From Eumeta japonica (taxonomy: Eukaryota; Arthropoda; Insecta; Lepidoptera; Psychidae), in NCBI GenBank assembly GCA_005406025.1, contig BGZK01001441.1, positions 88,209 to 152,208 on the forward strand: a DNA stretch of 64,000 bases, in the 5' to 3' direction. Under the pieces are notes generated by a model that did not search any database, was not told where the DNA came from, and saw only the letters and a program-made list of their open reading frames with translations. The position numbers and the translations under genes were made by a program. How positions within the stretch are numbered: position 1 is the first letter of the stretch; each line of letters opens with the position of its first letter. Positions 46,901 to 58,984 of this stretch are shown piece after piece.

Positions 46901-49900
46901 CTGTCGACTAAATTATCATAGCAGTATTTGATCACATCTGACAAATTGCTGTGATTCATATAAAAGTTTATGTTCGCCACATGAGAACCGTAATTGGTCA
47001 AGTAGTAAACACATTCTTTGTAAAAAAATGGATCGAGTTTTTTATACTGTAGTTCAGTTTTTGCTTCACTGTTGTTCCTTCTCAACAGGCTGTGCGTTCT
47101 ACCTTTCTTGGTCTGTGTCGCTGTAAAGAAATCGCTGTAGTCGCCCTGCTTTATTTTCTTGACACTGGCTAAAGTGTGCATTATATTCAAAGCTGGCTCT
47201 GTGACTGGAATTTTCTTCTTGTTTGTGTTTATCAAAGTAAGGCTCTCGTTGGTCGTCTAAAAATTAAAATTGAATATTTAATAAATTAATACAATTTTCA
47301 GTCATTACACATTAGATTTTTTTTTGTCAAGATAATGAAACTGGTGTAAAAATGAATATTAATATCAACTAATTTAGATGAAAAGCTAACATCTAAAAAT
47401 CATAAATCGCTTATGATGTGTTTAATTACATATGTAATCAGGTTAACTTTGCTAACCCTTTTCTCATGGTTTTTTTAAACAAAAAACATTACAAGTCTTA
47501 TAATTCCTCAGACTAGTTCATAAACTTTTCGAATGTCTTCAGTTAGAAATACCAATAATAAGTATTGCATTAAATGATTTTGTATGACAGCGATAAAAAA
47601 CTCAATCAATTGCCATTTATGGTAATGTTTATCATAATATTGTACAGTGACATCTTTTGCTTAAAACTACTTTTTAAACATATCAATAACGTATCAAACA
47701 TAACCTGTAAATATGCTCTTAAGGCCCAATTGGTTGTGTGATACGCGAGTTTACAAGCAATACATTTATTAACATTCATTTTTATATTTGTGCAAAATAA
47801 AAAAAATTGTTGATTTACTCAAAATTTATGACATAACACATAAATAACTCAAATATGCGAGTTATACAATTCTAATTATTTCATTATGGAAATAGCATTT
47901 TCAATGCTGGTTAGATGACAGTCACCAAACTGTTTTCTTTATAACACATCCCTCAAATAATAAACTGATATCCAAATAAGGTTTAAGTTCACTTTAGAAA
48001 TCATTAACAATCTCTAAAAAACATACTTTTTCATTTAGTGACTTTCATTTTGTACTTATACTATACTTTAATTGCTCCAATTGCAGCAGGTATGCTAATA
48101 AATATTGTAGACTTTATCGAATTTTAAGCACTGTAAACCGACGAGCTAGCATGAAAGATTGATGGATGTCAATGAAGTAATTGAGATATGCAAAAGTCAT
48201 ACCATGTGGAAATCTATAGTTCCTGCCTATCCTTCTGGAAAATAGGCGCGAGTTTATATTATTATTATAACTAAGCAAAGATCACATTGAAATTTCTACA
48301 TCAGAGTTGAAACTAAATTTTAAATTAAATGGTAAAAAAAAATGTTTGGCATTTAGAGAATTATAAATAAAAAAATTAATAATATCAAACCTTAATACTT
48401 TCAGCTTTATTCAACAATTGCTGGTTAACAGGATAATTCAGATCCTGTAATATGTTTATGATCTCATTCAACAATGGAGGATTAGTTCTGGGTCTTCCAT
48501 CTGATTGAACACTCGATACGGAACTGGTACGATCCGAAAACCGCAGGCTGCGGACGCGACGATTTGCGAAAGGCGAGAACTCGGAAGCTTCCCTGCCGTA
48601 TTCACATTCCTCCAGACTTTCGACAAACACTGGCTGTATGGAATTCTTAAAGCAGAGCGCAAACTTTTCTCGAGCCTGTTTGAAACATCCAGCTTTCAGA
48701 CACGCCTTTCCCCAAGCCGCAAGCACACTGTTCCTCGGTAGACCAGATTTGGTAGCAATTTCCAGTGCTAATTCCCATTTCTCTGCTTCGAGCAATGATC
48801 TGACTATATGACCTGGAAAAAAAGGATACAGATATTTATTTACATTATGAGTATGTATGAACAAGGTAATATTAAAAGTAAAATTATGTAACCCTTGAAA
48901 ATCTTGATAGACCTTATGCTACAGTGAATTTTTTAAAAAAGAAATCTTTTGTATGTAGTGGTGTAAATACAAAAGGCGGCCACGATTGCGCGCGACCAGT
49001 GGCGCTATAATCGAATTGTCTGTTGATTGCTCACCATTCAGATTAAGTTTATTAGCAGCTAGTAAGATAACACACAATGAATTAGCTAAACTCAAACTGG
49101 TCGCAAGCCTCGTGACAATCGTCAGGCCGTTGAGCTGAATTCAACTACACTACCATGTATACCCACATTTAAACAAACTCTCTAAATTTAATTGCACTTT
49201 TAGGTTAATTTTCTATTGGGTGTTTATCACCCCAATAATATGGCAAAATCTTCTATAACGTTTCCAGTGCAAGTTTGGTGTTTGTTAACAATTTGTGTCA
49301 CTAATACTGTGATATCATCCGTGACCGTCAGTTTACCGTGCTCTTCGAAGCGCGCTTTAGACTACTCCGTCACCAATACTCCTTCTATGAACGAACACTA
49401 CTATGATCTTTTTAAGTATTTTGAAAAAATGCTAACTTGGATGTGCTGCCTGCTGAGGCATCAAATGCTGGCAAGCGTGTTTAACCAGCGTGGCCATAGC
49501 GTCGGCGTGAGCCAGGCAGCGCGCGGCGTGCGCCGCGCCTGTTTCCGCCACACGCGCCGCTCTGGCGTCTACTCCATTTTCACTGTTATTCACAATACAA
49601 AATGATCAATAACTTTAGTTTTAAGGATAAAAATGCATAACTCAGCAAATTTTAATATCTTATTAGATTACAAAATTCAGACTACTTCAATATATTTATG
49701 TTATTGCATTTCATGGCAATTTTATATATTTAAAATATTGATTTTAAATATATCTTTAAAAAACCCTAAAGTACTAAGATAAAGGTTTAATATTTTACTA
49801 TATTTTCTTTTTTACCGAATATTAACTTGGAATACTGACAGAATATAGGTAATGCAATATGGAATTTTGGGCTATTACATATAATTCAGTAACATGATGA

Positions 49901-52900
49901 CCTTTTACGATGTAATTGAAAACAAAATGATACCAATGAACAATTTTCGTTCAATCATCTTTTATTACCTGCTTTAAAACTCATTTTAAAAATAAAAAAA
50001 AATATTTTGAAAATGAATTTAGACTGGAGAACCCGCTTAAGTGGCTTTTTATTAATTATGTATACAAAAATTTATCAAGGAATACGCGCTTACTAAGGGG
50101 TGGATCCATGCGTCCGCGGGGAGCCTTAACCCCTCCCCCCGGGTGGGTTTTTATCTTATTATTGGAACCGGATTGGAGCCTGTTACTGACTGGACCATTA
50201 TGTGACTCCCGCTGACTGTAAATCTGGACTTGCCCATGCGTTTAATATAGTCATAAAATTTTATAATATAGTAAAATAATGTTGAATTCTACAACACTGA
50301 CTAGGCGTGATGAGGCGCCCTAGAATAGAGTTCAGCGGCAGCTAACAGTAAAGACCGTCGCGCGCGCACCAGTAACCGGGCGTCTCCACCTGATGCCTCG
50401 CGGGAGATCTCATCGCTGCGATCTAAAAGAAATCTGAAATATAAACGATGAATTTTATTACTTATACATCAAACAAGTGCAAACAAAATTGGCGCCGTGA
50501 GGGTTCCATACAGTGTTACGTATGCGAATATTTCGTCCATCTAAAGTCTCGACGATTTTTGCCTGTTTTCGATACCGATAGTCGAGATATCGGTCCGGTT
50601 AATTAAAATACTTGTTTTTTCTATTTTCAAATTCGTTTTTAATGGCAGGATTTTTGAAAATCTTAATTTTTTTTAAAGAGATAGTTAAAAATATTCTCCC
50701 AATAAAATCAAAATACAAACTTTTAATCATATAAATGCAAATTAATGATTTTTAGATTTTTCCTTGTAATTGTACTGTGAGAACTCGCATTGGGCCAAAT
50801 TTCTTATTTCTACATCAACTGCGAGTTCCCTTTAAGTTTTGATTTATTCGCAATTGTCAAAATATGCAACAAAAAAGGACAGTTTTTGATTGAATTGATT
50901 TAGAAGCTAGATTCTTTTCCAAATTTAAAGGACCGTAGACTTAAGTATTTTTTACAATAAATTTTAACTTAATACCTCCATTATTGAGAAAAAGAATCGT
51001 AACTGACAGACAACAAAGTCATGCTATAAGAATTCCCTTCGATGTATGGAATCCTTAAAAACGACTCCCTATTACATGTTTTTTAATAAAAAAAATAATA
51101 ATAATAGAACACAACTTTTTTATATTTTGTACGGTATTAATATTAGAAAGTAGTAGTTTCTATAAAACAAGAAGAAAAGACAAACCTAGGATAGTCCAAA
51201 TTAATTGAATGCAATTTCATGATGGAAAGACACAATGTGACATTTGGTGTGAACTCGTAACTAAATTCGCATCGCACAGCCTCGTTCCGTTTTGAATTAT
51301 TTGATAAACACCAATCCATACAAGTGACTCCAGTTCCAGTAGAGTCCGAATTGCTACTCATCATCATAGGGTTGTGATCATTACTGCTTTTTTTGCTCAT
51401 AGTTTGAGTGTAACAGTCGTCACAAACGCGGAATTTGACACCAGTTGGATAAGTTTGCACCTACAACATTTTCCAAAAATATATCTCATATGCTTTTGTA
51501 TACATTTGTATTATCTAAATATTTTCTCAGCATCCATAAAGGAAAACTATATCTTAACAGTTTTATGTAATTCAAGTAAAATAAACTTCATTGGAAATGC
51601 TACAAAATTAAATGTTTATTTCATAAACCACTGGTTTACCATATTAGTTTGTAATATAAATAGCTACATGTTATTAATAGTTAACATGAATATAAAAAAA
51701 CAACAAATGCAAAGTATTCTGAAGACTAGACAATAAATTTTTTTTCTATGAAATTTTACATAAAAAATGTTTTAGATAATTGTTTAGCATACCTGCATCC
51801 TATGTCTAGAGCAAGCATGACATACAAGCCTTCCACAGCGACGGCAATGATGTCTTCTTATAATCATAGAGAATATAGATGTCCGACAAAGCATGCACTT
51901 ATCAGTAGCATAATCGTGTACCCATTGGTCTTTAGTAGGAACTTGTTCAGGCATAACGAAAGGTCGTGACGCTGTCTCTATATTTATAGAGTCTATGGAT
52001 TGCAATAAGTTCTCATTTGTAGGTTTTGGAGGAGGAATGTATACATTCCTTGGGTTTTTCATATCTAAAGCCTTCTCAGCATAGAAACGTAATAACGCAT
52101 CAATAGCGTTACGAGATATCACCACATGTTCAATAGACTTCATGTTGTAATACAGATTATCGCCGGTTGGATCCTTTTTCAAATTGTAAGATATCTTGTT
52201 TAGGATATCCGATAATAAATCTAACTTAGCGTTCATTAAGAGCTGTTCAATCATCAATAGAGGCTTCTCAATCAGGTCCCAAAACAAATTCTTTAAATTG
52301 ACATCGATTTCAAGCATTATCTGTAAACCTATTTTTATATTTTCAAATGTCTTCCAATCGGACGAATTGTCCGAAATGTAGTCAACACACACTTGGAGTA
52401 TTTCAATATTTTTTATTTTATTCATTTCATTTTGTATTAAATCAACGGCCTGTGATACCGGCAGTCTTGACAAAAGTTCTTTTACGTAAGTAGGAGTAGC
52501 TTGGTTTGTATATTCAAACATTTGACGAAGAAGATTTAAAACGATAAGGCTTTTCATGTGTTCTGAAACATTGTGTACGTCCGCCCATTCCAAGCACAGT
52601 CTGAACTGAAAATTTATGACAATATATACTCAATAGACATGAAAAGTAAAACTATTATTCAAAGGTTGTAACATATTATTTTAATATATTGAATATTCAA
52701 TTAGATGCTCTTTGTAGATTTGTGAAATATGATTATTACACTTTATTATAATTTGATATTTTTTTACAAATAACTACGGTTTAAAAAAGCATTTGAATTA
52801 TATTACATGATTTTCAATTTTTATAAGATTTACACTAGACCTTTTCTAAATAAAAAAAAAACACACAAGTAGGATGCTCTAGTTGCTTGTCAAAATATAT

Positions 52901-55900
52901 GGCCTTAAAAGGGGCTTTTGGTTCAGTACTATGAACTTATTCAGTTCACGGTTTAACAACTAATAACGTCTAAAGCAAGCTTACATAGATCCCTCCTATA
53001 TAAGCTTGTTAAAAATATTATGATTTTATTCTTCCAAAATTTTATATGGTTTATGAACTTACATGTAATACCTATTTTACACAACTAACAAGTTTATTTA
53101 TGTAATTCTCAGTGGAATTTGTATGAATTTGCTTTTCACTTCTTCAAGTACATTTTATAAGATGGTCGACTATTATATGTTAACTTATAGAATGCAAAGC
53201 AAAGTAGTGATAGTTTTCCTTTTAACTTTGTTGTATGTGTCACTGCCAAATTTTTTTTTACATACCCAAACATAACCATTTAGCTGGGAAGAGTAGGGAA
53301 TGACTCTAACAAAATTTGACATTTTAAAGCTTAATATTTTATAAACGGATATCTGAATCGAAAAATTGTTTTCACAGATTCACAATGTTTTTGAATGAGC
53401 TGTCTAAAGATATTCAACATCATGAAATAAACGTGAAAAAAAAAATCCCAGTTTACGTGTATGCTAGAATTTTTTTTTAATTATTTTATTTAACTGCTTT
53501 GCCGGTATGATTAATACTATGTATACCCATGACAAATTCCAGCTTGCAAGAAGCTGAGCTGAGCCACGGATAGACATATAAATATGGCTAAATTATAAGT
53601 CTTCTTTGTGATGACGGAACCCTCAAAATGGGTGTGTATACCTACTACCATAAGCATGTTAAAAGTTATAGTACTTTGAAATAATAACATACCCATGTTT
53701 AATTTCCATGCAAGTGACTAATTGAAATCATTTTCACATTATCTATTATATTTATAATGACTACAGTTCTGTTGTCAGTAAAATGTTTTTCCCAAACAGA
53801 AACTAACATAACAATAACATTCTATTACTGCAGAGTATTTACTATATTAAATAGAGTACATATGTTTGAAAGGTAGAAACAATTTAAGTGGTGTATTATT
53901 TCCCATTGATTTCAAATTTACTGACCATCAACGAAATGGAATGTGAAAGACGTATAAGCGAAATGTAGATTACGTTTATTTACTATTTTTGTAGATTTCG
54001 TCTTTTAAAACCGAAATCTCTGTTAAATAATTGCATAGAATTTCTAGATGTTCTCTATTGATCAACAGTCAGTTCCGTTTTTCCATAAAGAGCACGTAGG
54101 GGACAGGCCCGAGGCCAGCGGTCTGATGGGGGCCCGAAAAAGCTGTCGCTTTCATATAAAATTACTTTTAATTTCATTCACTATTATTTGGCGTTTTAAA
54201 AGTTCCAAACTTTGTGTACTCAAAGGCCAAAGTTCTGTGTGTCCAAGGGTTCCAGCTCTATGTGCCTAAGGACCGTGGCTCTGTGCCTAAGGGCCCTAAC
54301 TTTCCACACTCAAGGACCCAGCTTCTCTGTGTCCATGGACCCTTGCATATTCTAAAGACGGTTCTATTAATAATAAAAAGTATGGCTTTATATTTTTACC
54401 TGTTGATTATCCATAAGTGATTCAATTATGTCTTCTGGACATCCTGTAGATTTTTCATAAGCATGATACCAGCTCCCTAAGCCCATGATGGACGCAATCT
54501 AAAATATAAAAGAGTATTAATTAATTTAAATTACATCATCATTAACAAAAAAGTCACATTATAAGTCATACCTGATCATACAATGGCATTTTCAACATCC
54601 AGTCTTTTGCTCTTTCATACAGCCCCTCGTCTGATGATACGGGATCCAATAAAAATCTAATATAATGCATGACCTCCATAGCGCCCTCATACGGCCAACT
54701 GTCTAAGTTATTGAGGGCTAAACTCACTTTCAGTTCTGGACATGCCAAATGTTCACAATATTTCCAATTGGCTTCTACTTGAGGATGTATAGCTAACTTG
54801 AATAGGATCAAATCTCTAAGATTCATCAAACTAGTACTATTCAACAACTGATGTTCCGATAAAGCGTCGATTACATGAAGGCATTTCAATATTTTCCCAC
54901 CTTCAATCAGTTTTTTTAAGAACACAAACAGCTTATCGAGGTCGATGGTCGTGTGAAGTGACGCCAAGTACCTGTTGTCGCCGAACAAAACTTTCGTACA
55001 ACCAAACCGCTGCAAATCCATATAGTTATTAATGTATTTAGTCCTCGCGTCTATACTCTGCTGCAGATTGCTCTCGACTGAGGATACATGAATTTTCTTC
55101 ACTATATGAGCGAGCACCCAATTGTGTAAGACGATATACGTTATTGATTGAGGGTCTTCGTTCACGGGCAAAGGTGCGAAATCTGCTGTCGGCTCCAGAA
55201 ACAGGCTCTCTTCGGTGTTTTTAAAATCGTACACCGCTTGCAATAAATTGTTGAAATTAATTTCGCTCGCTTCTCTATTGGAATCGGCCAAAGGTATGGG
55301 CGGGCAGAAATACAAAATTAATTTATGTATCAGGTTAACATTTAATTTCTTGCATACTGGTTCGAGAGACGAGACGTTTACACCTTTAGCGTATATCAAC
55401 TTTCCGAATACGTCGTGCAGCTGCCTGTCTAACACGGAGAAATACGGCGCGTCAGGGTTCGAGCTATTGGAGCTGGTGTCATCGTCTAGTTCTAGCTGTG
55501 CGACGGTCTTGCAGTATATGTAACACATTCTTAGATAGTGTATTCTCGCTTTTTTCGTGCCATACGGACAAACTTCAGCTATATTGCATAGATCTTTATC
55601 AGATACGGCCACAACATTCATATAGGTCTGATGATATTTCTGTGACGCGTTTTGATCTAGAGCGCCGGGTTTCTTGAAGCTCACGACCGTTTCCAATTCG
55701 TCGCAACATTTTCTCAAATCTTTCGACAGTTGGTTGAGTTTACAGAACTCCTTGTGTTTTATGGGCACCCTACAATCTGTGATGATGTTACATACATTGT
55801 CGACAAATTCAAACGATTTCTCTGTATTTCCTAATACTTCGAAAGTAACGCTAGCGAGATCTTCAATAAATCTGATGTAATTACTCTTCTTAACGGACAC

Positions 55901-56287
55901 AACGCCTGTAGCACTTCTGACAACGGCCAATTTCCTTTCCACTATATTGATGAGTCCGTAAGTGATTTCTCTATTTAGGCCGCTACTCAACAATATGTCG
56001 ACGGCGTTGACCAAAGGGGCATTCTGATGACTGTACAATTGTAAATGCGGATGGCGCGCCGCCAACTCCATAATGTCAACGGAGCTCGGAGACCTGTTCG
56101 AAGATAGGAAGCCCTCGACTAAGCCCATCACCTCCGTCGACACGACAGACAGAGCCGACAGCTCTTTAGTTGGATACATCTGACTTTCCCTATAATATAT
56201 AATATTCTTTATTTTAGCTACCAGATTGCGAAGTTGTTCTGTGAAAACCACTTCCGTCGCGATTTCGGCATCCGATAAATCGAACAT
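42664..56287 (-). CDS. ZFYVE26: ZFYVE26 / spastizin homologue, 13 coding exons
   Basis: Exons, 5' to 3' on the minus strand: 56287-54572, 54498-54400, 52605-51793, 51460-51186, 50433-50302, 49582-49437, 48812-48391, 47256-46795, 46650-46422, 45373-45082, 44725-44591, 44393-44267, 42828-42664. All introns read GT-AG, all phases match, and the sum is 5013 nt = 1670 aa plus TGA. A FYVE zinc finger lies at about residues 833-895, with WxxD, the RRHHCRRCG core and four CxxC pairs. The C-terminal ~600 residues match the vertebrate ZFYVE26 tail, including AAWGKACLKAG (exon 7). Family knowledge: ZFYVE26 binds PI3P and works with spatacsin and AP-5 in lysosome reformation and autophagy; human loss causes SPG15. 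The N-terminal part before the FYVE finger is ~830 aa, against about 1800 in human, so it is short or lacks 5' exons. A TTTTCAG acceptor-like run precedes the ATG, which suggests an upstream noncoding exon. Weakest junctions: donors of exons 5 (TA|GTCAGT) and 6 (AA|GTTAGC), chosen because only they keep the phase. Confidence 0.95.
43096..43257 (+). other. Short Lys/Ser-rich open frame, probably not a gene
   Basis: A 53-codon frame in ZFYVE26 intron 12, opposite strand. It starts MKKERERRASSKECEN and ends in a serine-rich tail (SSSITSSKNPTSSDSEAK). Such composition can occur in decayed transposon proteins. There is no homology I can name, and no splice or promoter support. Confidence 0.2.
43838..43940. 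repeat. Palindrome plus TA microsatellite
   Basis: 43838-43881 is a perfect 20-bp palindrome (ATGAAAATAGGTTCTAATAT, loop TTAT). A TA run of about 40 bp follows, then a third copy of ATGAAAATAGGTT in the first orientation. Lies in ZFYVE26 intron 12. Confidence 0.92.
43925..44115 (-). repeat. CTAG-type repeat fragment
   Basis: Ends (plus strand) GCGAACCGGGCGGGTCAGCT followed by AGT; reversed, this is the frequent lepidopteran start ACTAGCTGACCCG. The same element also holds TTAGAATTCCGTAAATCC. In ZFYVE26 intron 12, on the gene's strand. Confidence 0.5.
51793..51924 (-). other. ZFYVE26: FYVE zinc finger, N-terminal part (end of ZFYVE26 exon 3)
   Basis: This stretch encodes WVHDYATDKC, the first CxxC (CMLC), the basic RRHHCRRCG signature that contacts PI3P in FYVE domains, and CHAC. 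The last zinc pair, CDDC, comes from the next exon at 51460-51186. All eight ligands are present, so the finger should fold and bind endosomal membrane. The intron falls between ligands six and seven. Confidence 0.93.
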
Positions 56288-56453
56288 CTGAAAATAATAA
56301 GGACAGGAATAAAATATTGACCATTATATAAATAAAAAGTCTGGTGTCATACGAAGAAATAATTAATGTCATATGTCATTCTGCCATTTCTTGTCAAATT
56401 AACATTTAGTTATTTATCAAAAAATTATAGCATGTTTTCTAAAGTTCCTGCAC
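56288..56453. promoter_or_regulatory. Possible bidirectional promoter
   Basis: This 166-bp gap separates the ZFYVE26 start codon (minus) from the small plus-strand ORF start. It is AT-rich and has no TATA box that clearly serves either side. The role is inferred from the head-to-head layout only. If ZFYVE26 has a 5' noncoding exon, the real promoters would overlap the other gene. Confidence 0.3.
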
Positions 56454-57114
56454 ATGTTATTTTATCTAGTACTATGGACTATTGGTTTTGTTAATATAAT
56501 AGAAATAAACTGTTTCCTGATTCAAGAATCATACCGAGTGCGACTAGAAGACAATTTAGACTACAAAATAGAAGAGTCATTTCATGATGATGATTATGAG
56601 TTGATTGATAGAGATGATTTAACAAAATTTAGAATAAAAGATAATAGCAATGAGTTACATCAACTGAAAAAGTAAATCCAATATCTAATTAATGATAAAA
56701 AGGACAAATATATTTCAATAGAAATGTGTTGTATGGAAAAAATAGACTTTTGGAATAGAAATGGATATTTTAAATTAAATGTTCAGTGTCTGTTTAATTT
56801 TAGAATTTCAGTATCTTTTCTCAAAATTAATGTTTTGATTAAAAACTTTAGGCTTATAAATTAAAGCTAAATATAGAATAATAATACAAAATTACAAAAT
56901 ACATTAATTCAAGTCATTTAGATATTGTTCAAGAATATCCTTTATAAATAAAATACGATACATACTTTTATAAAGACTATTTCCCATTTTTGTCATAAGC
57001 TCTATGTTTATTTTTTTCCATCAATATTTATTTTATTAAATTAGATATCAATTCAATTCCTAAGAGTTCTATTTTAGATTAGCTGATAAAGAGTTTAAAA
57101 AGTATGAGAACTAA
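56454..57114 (+). CDS. Small putative secreted protein, unrecognised, two exons
   Basis: Exon 1 (56454-56671) codes 72 residues plus two bases. It begins with a hydrophobic segment like a signal peptide (LFYLVLWTIGFVNIIEINC), then a very acidic stretch (EESFHDDDYELIDRDDL). A donor GTAAAT and an acceptor ATTTTAG join it in phase to 57078-57114, ending LADKEFKKYEN and TAA, for 84 aa in total. I do not recognise the family. It starts 166 bp from the ZFYVE26 ATG in the opposite direction, so the two may share a promoter. Against this model, a different frame of the same second exon stays open from an ATG at 57104 for 35 codons up to a strong donor (CCG|GTGAGT at 57207/57208), so the real reading frame there may be another. 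Exon 1 is better supported than the join. Confidence 0.35.
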
Positions 57115-57207
57115 AGGTGTTGTAAGAGAGTGGTTTAAAGGCACTGAGCCCACAGATCCAGTAGTCACAAGTGGAAACCTAGAGATAGTGACAGAATTTT
57201 TGAACCG
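57083..57207 (+). CDS. Candidate coding exon in an alternative frame, unrecognised
   Basis: After an AG at 57081-57082, the frame starting CTG ATA AAG is open through an ATG at 57104 and the peptide segment GVVREWFKGTEPTDPVVTSG, until it meets a consensus splice donor CCG|GTGAGT. An open frame that ends exactly at a strong donor suggests a real exon, but I cannot find the next exon and do not know the protein. It overlaps the second exon of the previous entry in another frame, and only one of the two is likely to be right. Confidence 0.3.
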
Positions 57208-57209
57208 GT

Positions 57210-58980
57210 GAGTATCTCACTTTTAAGAATCTGATATTAACATCAAACTTTGAAATAAAAAAGTTTTACTTAAATCTGTATAAAATTGAAAATTAATAAC
57301 GATTTATAATTTGAAAAACATACATTTTTTTTTAATTTTAAAAATACATTGATATGTGAAATAAAAAGGGAATATTACAGAAAGTACAAAAAGTAAAAAG
57401 CTGTCGTATTCTTTAGTTGTTCAGGCTGTATGACATTCTGTCATTTAGTTTATGAAAAAATAATTTAATATATCTTTATTATTATAATTCTTATTTTATT
57501 ATTATTGTTGACTGGACGATTATTTAAATGTTTATTCTCAAACACTACTTTTCTCTATTTTATAAGTTATTTTCAATTTGTCCACTTTGTATATTTCCCA
57601 TAAAATGGTGAAAAATTACATGAAATTCATACATATCTTCACCTACAAACACACTAAGTACTGCCAATTAAGATAATTAAAATTGAACTCTATTTACAAT
57701 TAGGCCTTGTTTTATATATATATTACCGCTTCTATATATATATATATATATATATATATGTCAAACGCATGCTTTGGGACCACATTTTTGGTTTGGGTTT
57801 AACTGATAGCCTACACAGTGACGAGTCCAACCGACCTAGATTTTTTGTATATATTCTTACATTTCAACATATATGAACGATCTTCAACGTAACGCATAGT
57901 TCGAGGACTTTACAATGTAACGCATACTTTAGGGACATGTCCTCAAACTAACTGTTTAGCATATATTTTTTTTATATATGACGCATACTTCAGGACAGGT
58001 TTTTAGGGTTCTACGTGACTTAAAGTGGACCATATTTTTTTGATATCAAATATTGTAAAAACAATTTTTATAGTATGAAGCAAAGTAAGAAATGAATTTT
58101 TAAGACAACTACTATTCATATATGTATATATTTTCGTCTAATCCTTCACTGAGCCCAAGTACTTGTCTGATTGCAACATACGAGGTATGTATGGTGGTGG
58201 ATTTATTGTTCAATGTTGATCTGATATTTATGTCATGCTATAAAATTATAAATACAAAAAAAAGTGTATTCATTTATCTAACATGTTTTTATTTTTTAAT
58301 TTAAATCTGGCTATTATCTTTTTAAACTTAAGAACGTTTTGACCGATCGTGATGAAAATTGCAATATGTTATTTCGATATACCATAAAAAATCATTATTT
58401 TTGTATTTCTTTATTATCATTATTAATTTATTTATATATTGGTGCATGTGTGTATATGTATGCCTGCGTGTTTGAATGATCGTGCGCGCCCGTATATATG
58501 ACATTTTTATTGTTGTTTTCCATGATTAATAGGTTACGTAAATGTTATTTAACCTATTGTTGTTTGTTTTAAAACAAAAGAAGCGTTTGGTCGTAATTTA
58601 CCTAAGCTAATAGTTTAACAAGGTATGGTTTGTAAATTTGAATTTAAGGAATATTCATTTCCGAAAATTCTGCCACTAATAAGAAGTTATATTATTCACA
58701 GGAAAAATTAACATACGTATGTTATAGGTTATTTTTAATTGTAATATAGATGGGTGTTCAGAAAAAAATCATAATATCCATACCTTTTTTATATAAAAAC
58801 GTATAGATTTTGTATGGAGCATCTCTTATTGGAACTGTAAAACTAATGCTTATATTTGTTTCGGTCAAAACAAAGAATCTTAATCTTTGCATAGTCCGAC
58901 ACTTGGGCTTTTTAATTTGATTTCACATCAAAGATTATATAAATGTAAGTCTACTTTAGAATGTCACACATTATCATTGA
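57210..58980. other. AT-rich stretch, no gene supported
   Basis: Holds a TA microsatellite (57735-57760) and four loose copies of a 19-bp motif like TAACGCATACTTTAGGGAC (57766, 57892, 57920, 57978). Short open frames show no family signature. Confidence 0.5.
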
Positions 58981-58984
58981 CTAG

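Noticed and set aside
49216..49605. Plus-strand 129-aa ORF with hydrophobic start
   Set aside because: It overlaps antisense ZFYVE26 exon 6 (49582-49437), whose reading frame fits the neighbouring exons in phase; its composition outside that exon looks random.
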